Below, piece by piece: positions 59,445 to 64,000 of a stretch of 64,000 nt of DNA (position 1 is its first letter; each line of letters begins with the position of its first letter). The notes beneath the pieces are model-generated. The model was given only the letters and a program-made list of their open reading frames with translations, searched no databases and was not told the DNA's origin. This stretch comes from Acidisoma cellulosilyticum (lineage in GTDB: Bacteria > Pseudomonadota > Alphaproteobacteria > Acetobacterales > Acetobacteraceae). The position numbers and the translations under genes are program-made. The stretch is taken from NCBI RefSeq assembly GCF_020621385.1, contig NZ_JAESVA010000007.1:124001-188000 (forward strand), written 5' to 3'.

Positions 59445-60502
59445 TCCGCGCCTATCTCACCAGGCTTTTCCTCGGCCGGATGCTGGCGGCGCTGATCGGC
59501 CTCTCGGCCATGCTTCAGATCCTCAATCTGCTGGAGAATGCTGGCACCATCTTCGCCCATGGCGGCTTTCGGGACATCCTGCATTTCATCGCGCTGCAAC
59601 TGCCCGCCATCGTCAGCGAAATGCTGCCGCTCTCAGTCCTGATCGGCGCGCTGATGGCCTTCCGCCGCCTTGCGGCGGATCTGGAGGTCACGACGCTGCG
59701 CGGCGCGGGGATGAGCCTGTGGCAGATGGTGGGCGCGCTGATGCCCGTCTGTCTGGTCCTTTGCGTCTTGCAATTCGCCCTGCAGAACGAGGTGGCGCCG
59801 AAGGCCGACCGCGCTTTCGCCAATTGGTGGGCGGCGACCATACCGCCCGCCGCGGATAGTCCGCCGCCGCGCATCTGGCTGCGCGCCGGCAGCGACGTTG
59901 CCGCCGTCGACAGCGTTTCCACGGACGGGCGCACGCTGCGCGGTGTGATGGTGCTGGAGCGTGACGGGCAGGGTGAGATCAGCCTGCGGCTGGACGCGCC
60001 GATCGCCCATTTCGGGCCGGCCGGCTGGGTGCTGCAGCAGGTCCGCGTCACCCGGCCCGAGGCCGCGCGGGTGCAGGATGTGGCGACGATGCCCTGGCCG
60101 CAGGGACCCGAGCCCGCCAATATGCAGGCGCTCGCCTGGCCCACGGATAGCATCACTTTGGGCCGCATCCTCGCCGTGCTGCACGGGCATTGGGCAGGCT
60201 CGCAAGGGCTTGGCTATTACCGGACGGAATTGCAGGCGGCCTTCGCCGCTTTGCTCAGCCCGATGATCATGCTGCTGCTGGCGGCCCCCGTTCTGCTCGC
60301 CCCGCCGCGCTCCACCGGCAATACGCGGGCGACCGCGACCGGCCTGGCGTTGGGCCTTGGCTTCGCTGCCTCGGCCGGGCTACTGAATGCCTTCGGCCAG
60401 TCCGGCGCGCTGCCGCCCTGGCTCGCCGGCTGGATGGCGGCGCTGTTCTTTTTCGCTTTCGCCTGCCTGCGTTTGAGCCAGGCGGACGACAGCGAAGCAT
60501 GA
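59441..60502 (+). CDS. LptG-family permease in the sphingolipid locus
   Basis: 353-residue partner of the LptF-like protein. It starts IRAYLTRLFLGRMLAALIGLSAMLQILNLLEN, contains the coupling segment MAFRRLAADLEVTTLRGAGMSLWQM, a periplasmic beta domain (about 125-250, with RIWLRAGSDVAAVDSVSTDGRTLRGVMVLERD) and three C-terminal helices ending ADDSEA. ATG 59441 overlaps the upstream stop as ATGA. Conventional lptFG genes usually sit with lptD or pepA; here they lie inside a sphingolipid biosynthesis locus, so this pair is probably a specialised copy rather than the housekeeping LPS exporter. A search of the rest of the genome would be needed to confirm a second pair. Confidence 0.85.
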   Translation: MIRAYLTRLFLGRMLAALIGLSAMLQILNLLENAGTIFAHGGFRDILHFIALQLPAIVSEMLPLSVLIGALMAFRRLAADLEVTTLRGAGMSLWQMVGALMPVCLVLCVLQFALQNEVAPKADRAFANWWAATIPPAADSPPPRIWLRAGSDVAAVDSVSTDGRTLRGVMVLERDGQGEISLRLDAPIAHFGPAGWVLQQVRVTRPEAARVQDVATMPWPQGPEPANMQALAWPTDSITLGRILAVLHGHWAGSQGLGYYRTELQAAFAALLSPMIMLLLAAPVLLAPPRSTGNTRATATGLALGLGFAASAGLLNAFGQSGALPPWLAGWMAALFFFAFACLRLSQADDSEA

Positions 60503-60581
60503 CATTTATTCAAAACAAGCCGGCTAATTTCCTTGACAGTCTTACGCGACAGGATGTCTTGCGACGGCTGAGGAGAAGGTA

Positions 60582-60890
60582 ATGCACAGGCGCTGGCGGA
60601 AGGAGGGCCGAGATATCGATCTCGGCCGCATGCTGTTGAAGGACCCTTGTCCGGCCGATGCCGTTCATCCAACCATCCCATTTGATGTTGTGCTGGCATT
60701 TATCGCGGGCGTCTGTGAGATTGGACTAGCGCCCGTCCTGCGGCGTCTGACGGATGCCCATCGCCTCATGAGTCGTTTCTGCGCTAGAACGGTGGAATTC
60801 TTCGTCGCGCGCGTCATGTCTGGTCCTATGCCGGGACGCTGTTACGCCTCCAGACGCAACCCGCTGTTCTGCTCCGGCGAGGCCAATTGA
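60582..60890 (+). CDS. doubtful 102-residue frame with a good ribosome site
   Basis: Open frame in the 390-base gap between the LptG-like gene and the ceramide-synthase-like gene. In its favour: GAGGAGAAGG lies at the right distance before ATG 60582 and the frame runs up to the next gene. Against: no family resemblance, arginine/cysteine-rich composition (RRWRKEGRD, SRFCARTVEFF) unlike a folded protein, and codon use poorer than its neighbours. A TTGACA at about 60532 could be a promoter -35 element for it or for the downstream gene. It could be a leader peptide or simply noise. Confidence 0.25.
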   Translation: MHRRWRKEGRDIDLGRMLLKDPCPADAVHPTIPFDVVLAFIAGVCEIGLAPVLRRLTDAHRLMSRFCARTVEFFVARVMSGPMPGRCYASRRNPLFCSGEAN

Positions 60891-60892
60891 TC

Positions 60893-62047
60893 ATGGCAAG
60901 CACGACATTCGGCGATATCGAGATTCTGTCCGTGACGGGGCCTGCGCTGCTCAAGCGCTTCATCCGTCTGCCCGACCGCATCATGGCGCCGGATCCAAAC
61001 TACATCCCGCCGCTGCATTCGGAACGGCAGGCGGCGCTGACGCCCAAGGGCAATCCCTTCTTCGGCCATGCCGACGCGGCTTTCTGGCTGGCGCGAAAGA
61101 ACGGCGTCGATGTCGGCCGTATCTCCGCCCAGATCGACCATCTGACGAAGCCCGAGCCTGAGGCGCCGATCGGCAATTTCGGCATGCTGTCGGCCATCGA
61201 CGACAAGGCGGTCTTCGCGGCGCTGCTGGCGACCGCCGAGGCCTGGCTCGCCGAGCGTGGCATCAAGCGTGTGCAGGGACCGTTCAGCCTTTCGATTAAT
61301 GAGGAATCGGGGCTGCTGATCGACGGTTTCGATACGCCGCCGATGCTGATGATGCCGCATGACGCGTCCTATGTGGCCGCGCATATCGACGCTGCCGGCT
61401 ATGGCAAGATCCGCGATCTTTATGCCTATCTCTGCGACACCACGGCCGCCTTGCCGCCGCGTTCGGCCGCCATGGTGGCGCGCGGATTGCCGAGCAACGT
61501 CACCCTGCGCCCGATGCAGTTCAAGACGCTGAAGCAGGACATCGCCTCCCTCGTCAGCATCTTCAACGATGCCTGGGCGACCCATTGGGGCTTCGTGCCG
61601 ATCACCGAGCCCGAGGTCGATCACATGGCCAAGGCCATGCGCCCGCTGCTGCATGAAAAGCTGATCTGGTTCGCCGATGTCGACGGCGAGCCGGCAGCCT
61701 TCGGCCTCTGCCTGCCCGATCTGAATGCCGCGATCCGCGATCTTTCGGGCAGCCTATTGCCGCTGGGCTGGGCCAAGCTGCTGTGGCGCCTGAAGGTTTC
61801 AGGCGTGCCGACCGCGCGCGTGCCCCTGATGGGCGTGCGCAAGCGTTACGGCGAAGGCATGCTCGGCCGGCTGCTGGCGTTGCATGTGGTGGAATCCCTG
61901 CGCCGCGAGGCCTTGGCGAAGGGCATCAAGGCGGTCGAAATGTCCTGGATTCTTGAGGACAATCTGCCGATGCGGCATTTGGCGGAAGCGGTTGGCGGCC
62001 GCCAGTACAAAACCTACCGCGTCTACGAGAAAACCCTCACGGCATGA
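60893..62047 (+). CDS. ceramide-synthase-like GNAT-type N-acyltransferase (bCerS/YghO family)
   Basis: 384-residue protein of the YghO-like N-acyltransferase family, to which the bacterial ceramide synthase of Caulobacter belongs. Motifs: FIRLPDRIMAPDPNYIPPLHSERQAALTPKGNPFFGHADAAFWLARKNGVDVGRISAQIDH at the N-terminus, the GNAT-like IGNFGMLSAIDDKAVFAALLATAEAWLAERGIKRVQGPFSLSINEESGLLIDGF, and the C-terminal second fold WATHWGFVPITEPEVDHMAKAM with AVEMSWILEDNLPMRHLAEAVGGR. It would N-acylate 3-ketosphinganine or sphinganine to ceramide. ATG 60893 is preferred over TTG 60887. It overlaps the next gene by four bases. Confidence 0.82.
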   Translation: MASTTFGDIEILSVTGPALLKRFIRLPDRIMAPDPNYIPPLHSERQAALTPKGNPFFGHADAAFWLARKNGVDVGRISAQIDHLTKPEPEAPIGNFGMLSAIDDKAVFAALLATAEAWLAERGIKRVQGPFSLSINEESGLLIDGFDTPPMLMMPHDASYVAAHIDAAGYGKIRDLYAYLCDTTAALPPRSAAMVARGLPSNVTLRPMQFKTLKQDIASLVSIFNDAWATHWGFVPITEPEVDHMAKAMRPLLHEKLIWFADVDGEPAAFGLCLPDLNAAIRDLSGSLLPLGWAKLLWRLKVSGVPTARVPLMGVRKRYGEGMLGRLLALHVVESLRREALAKGIKAVEMSWILEDNLPMRHLAEAVGGRQYKTYRVYEKTLTA

Positions 62048-62823
62048 CCGGCCCGGCCACACTGACGGCCCTGATTCTGGCCGGCAGCCGCGACGGGGCT
62101 GCCGATCCGCTGGCGATCCAGGGTGGCGTCTCGCATAAGGCGCTGCTGCCCGTGGACGGCACGCCGATGGTGCTGCGGGTCATTCGCGCGCTGCAACAGA
62201 GCCCTGCCGTCGGTCGAATAATCGTCGTCTGCGAGCGCAAGGATCTGCTCGATGACTTGCCCGAAGCCGCCTCTGTTGCGGTCCGTCACGCCGAGACTTC
62301 ACCAAGCGCCAGTGTCGCTGCCGCTTTGGCAGAATTCGGCACGCCGTTGCTTGTGACGACGGCGGATCATGCGCTGTTGACGCCTGAGATCGTAAAATCT
62401 TTTCTCTCCCTGGCGCCATCCAGTGCCGACGCTGTGGCCGCAGTGGCACGGTCGGAGATTATTTGCGCGGCTTACCCTGATACGCGACGCACATGGCTGC
62501 GTCTGCGCGACGGGCTGTTCAGCGGCTGCAACCTCTTCCTGTTGCAGCACGAAAAAGCCAGTCTTGCCGTCGTTTTTTGGCGAAAATTGGAAGCCCATCG
62601 GAAGCATCCCTGGACCATGGCGCGACTGATCGGTTTATCGGCGCTCGTCGGTTATGCATTCAAAACCTTGACAATGGACAAGGCAACTAGGCTTCTTAGC
62701 CGTAGAAGTGGTGCTTCACTTGCGGTTATTACTCTTCCTTTCGCGGATGCGGCGGTCGACGTCGATAAACCCGCGGATCTCTTCCTTGTCGAAAGGACTC
62801 TGGCGGCGCGACGTGCGGCCTGA
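62044..62823 (+). CDS. NTP-transferase (MobA-like fold) protein of the sphingolipid locus
   Basis: 259-residue nucleotidyltransferase with a GT-A-like Rossmann fold. The N-terminal signature is LTALILAGSRDG...HKALLPVDGTPMVLRVIRAL, the metal/nucleotide region VTTADHALLTPEIV (a T-A-D-H in place of the usual TGD) and the C-terminal FADAAVDVDKPADLFLVE is the typical final strand-helix. Relatives activate a sugar, polyol or lipid headgroup as an NDP derivative. The ATGA overlap with the ceramide-synthase-like gene points to coupled expression. It may provide an activated headgroup donor (for example CDP-glycerol-like) for the TagF-like transferase; this is inference. Confidence 0.8.
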   Translation: MTGPATLTALILAGSRDGAADPLAIQGGVSHKALLPVDGTPMVLRVIRALQQSPAVGRIIVVCERKDLLDDLPEAASVAVRHAETSPSASVAAALAEFGTPLLVTTADHALLTPEIVKSFLSLAPSSADAVAAVARSEIICAAYPDTRRTWLRLRDGLFSGCNLFLLQHEKASLAVVFWRKLEAHRKHPWTMARLIGLSALVGYAFKTLTMDKATRLLSRRSGASLAVITLPFADAAVDVDKPADLFLVERTLAARRAA

Positions 62824-62866
62824 GTTCTCCCTTATGTCAAACGTTGCTTAGTCTGGATCACCGAAT

Positions 62867-64000
62867 TTGGATCTCCATCTTTCGACTGGACCGACTCCCA
62901 CGCTGAGCGGGCTTGCTCTGCGTGCCGGTGATTTCAGAACTTTGCCCGAAGCGCTCGACTATGCGGCGGAGGGTCTGACTGGTCTCAACTTCTACTCCGC
63001 GCAGGGCGAGCTCAGCGAAGCGCTCGGCTATCGCGGTCTGCGCCACGATGCGATCGATCTTGCCTATCGGCTGATGGGCCTGGGTCTCACCCGCGGCGAC
63101 AGCGTCGCGATCATCGCCGAGACCAGTCCGAATTTCGTGCGGATCTTTTTCGCCTGCCAATATGCGGGGCTGGTGCCCGTGCCGATGCCGCTGCCCTTCG
63201 CCTTCGGCGGGCGCGAGACCTATATCGCGCATATCGAGCGGCTGGCGGATGAGGCTGAAGCGCGCGCGCTTTTCGCCCCCACGACGCTGATTTCCTGGCT
63301 GGCGCCGATGGCCGAGGCCCGCAGCATGCGCCTGTGCGGCACCGTCGCCGATCTCGCGGAGATGGAGATACAGGACGTCGTCCTGCCGGAGATTAGGCCC
63401 GAGGATACCGCCTATCTGCAATTTTCCTCCGGCAGCACGCGCTTCCCGAAGGGCGTCGTCATCCAGCAGAAAGCGCTGATGGCCAATGCCGCCGGCATTT
63501 TGGCCCAGGGCATGGAAATCGGCCCGCAGGACCGTGCCGTCTCCTGGTTGCCGCTGTATCACGACATGGGTCTGGTCGGCTTCCTGCTCAGCCCGCTCTG
63601 CGGTCAGGTGACCGTCGATTTCATCGCGACGCAGGATTTCGCGCGCCGCCCGCGCCTATGGTTGTCTCTGATCTCCCAGAACCGCGGTACGGTGTCCTAT
63701 TCCCCGAGCTTCGGTTTCGATCTTTGTACCCGCCGCCAGCGGACCATCGACCGTGACAGCCTCGATCTGTCGACCTGGCGCATCGCGGGCATTGGCGGCG
63801 ATATGATCCGCCCGGCCGTGCTCTCCCAATTCGCCGATACCTTTGGCAGCTGCGGTTTCAAGCCGGAGGCTTTCCTGCCGAGCTACGGCATGGCCGAGGC
63901 GACGCTTGCCATCAGCTTCGCGCCGGTGGGCCTGGGCATCGAGACCGAGACGATCGATCTTGACCGGCTGGAGCAGGACGGACTGGCCATGCCGCCGCAG
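62867..64000 (+). CDS. fatty acyl-AMP ligase / acyl-ACP synthetase, 3' end outside window
   Basis: The frame is open from TTG 62867 (an in-frame TAG lies at 62849-62851) to the right edge, giving 378 residues of an adenylate-forming enzyme. AMP-binding motifs: YLQFSSGSTRFPKGVVIQ, LPLYHDMGLVGFLLSPL and PSYGMAEATLAI, the pattern of fatty acyl-AMP ligases and acyl-ACP synthetases of about 550-600 residues. GGATCACC precedes the TTG; no ATG or GTG occurs before the first conserved helix. In sphingolipid loci an acyl-ACP synthetase loads the dedicated acyl carrier protein, here encoded at 53174, for serine palmitoyltransferase. The missing C-terminus should carry the lysine-containing small domain. 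Confidence 0.85.
   Translation, partial: MDLHLSTGPTPTLSGLALRAGDFRTLPEALDYAAEGLTGLNFYSAQGELSEALGYRGLRHDAIDLAYRLMGLGLTRGDSVAIIAETSPNFVRIFFACQYAGLVPVPMPLPFAFGGRETYIAHIERLADEAEARALFAPTTLISWLAPMAEARSMRLCGTVADLAEMEIQDVVLPEIRPEDTAYLQFSSGSTRFPKGVVIQQKALMANAAGILAQGMEIGPQDRAVSWLPLYHDMGLVGFLLSPLCGQVTVDFIATQDFARRPRLWLSLISQNRGTVSYSPSFGFDLCTRRQRTIDRDSLDLSTWRIAGIGGDMIRPAVLSQFADTFGSCGFKPEAFLPSYGMAEATLAISFAPVGLGIETETIDLDRLEQDGLAMPPQ

Noticed and set aside
62858-63562. 234-codon minus-strand frame near the right edge
   Set aside because: It is antisense to a clear fatty acyl-AMP ligase frame with three AMP-binding motifs that continues past the window edge.

Overview
The window is high-GC DNA with compact, often overlapping genes and an alphaproteobacterial gene repertoire: single-domain sugar ABC ATPases, an IlvD/Edd-type pentonate module, a ModE/Mop molybdate locus and a serine palmitoyltransferase cluster. 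It most likely comes from a Rhodospirillales/Acetobacteraceae-like chromosome. That is inferred from content and codon style; there is no rRNA gene or other taxonomic marker here. I saw no tRNA, rRNA, CRISPR array, insertion sequence or prophage. Intergenic gaps carry two families of short palindromic repeats.

Layout. 1-2.5 kb: end of an unidentified gene, a phosphonate-type hexapeptide acetyltransferase and an aldehyde dehydrogenase. 2.6-5.7 kb (minus): a FecBCD-type iron/siderophore ABC importer behind a Fur-like palindrome. 5.9-8.9 kb: a GT87-like membrane glycosyltransferase and an acyltransferase-3 protein around an AT-richer spacer with an 18-bp tandem repeat. 9.2-14.4 kb: glycogen phosphorylase, phosphoglucomutase and a CorA/ZntB-like transporter. 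14.5-18.1 kb (minus): a ribose/fructose-type ABC importer ending in a TIM-barrel isomerase that appears to start at CTG. 18.3-23.1 kb: diguanylate cyclase, M3 peptidase, MFS carrier. 23.3-26.8 kb (minus): modE, modA, a fused permease-ATPase and mop, with a canonical-geometry ModE box. 26.8-33.5 kb: PAP2 phosphatase, MFS carrier and a three-gene non-phosphorylative pentonate pathway to 2-oxoglutarate. 33.6-36.8 kb: EAL protein and LLM monooxygenase. 37.1-41.0 kb: a second sugar ABC importer with its own TIM-barrel isomerase. 41.0-50.8 kb: an 821-aa HdeD / papain-like / MFS fusion, VC0807-family protein, methyltransferase, AraC regulator, formamidase, CBS protein, glutaryl-CoA-type dehydrogenase and soluble transhydrogenase.

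The most interesting part is 50.9-64.0 kb, which reads as a bacterial sphingolipid locus. It holds an acyl carrier protein, serine palmitoyltransferase, a ceramide-synthase-like GNAT protein and a fatty acyl-AMP ligase (cut by the window end). With them are a lipid kinase, a Tam41-like nucleotidyltransferase, a calcineurin-like phosphoesterase, an NTP transferase, a DUF2141 protein, two headgroup-transferase candidates and an LptF/LptG-type permease pair. I propose that these make an acidic and/or glycosylated ceramide and move it to the outer membrane. The biosynthetic core is well supported by family knowledge from Caulobacter; the headgroup and export steps are inference. The expected 3-ketosphinganine reductase is not in the window and may lie beyond base 64000.
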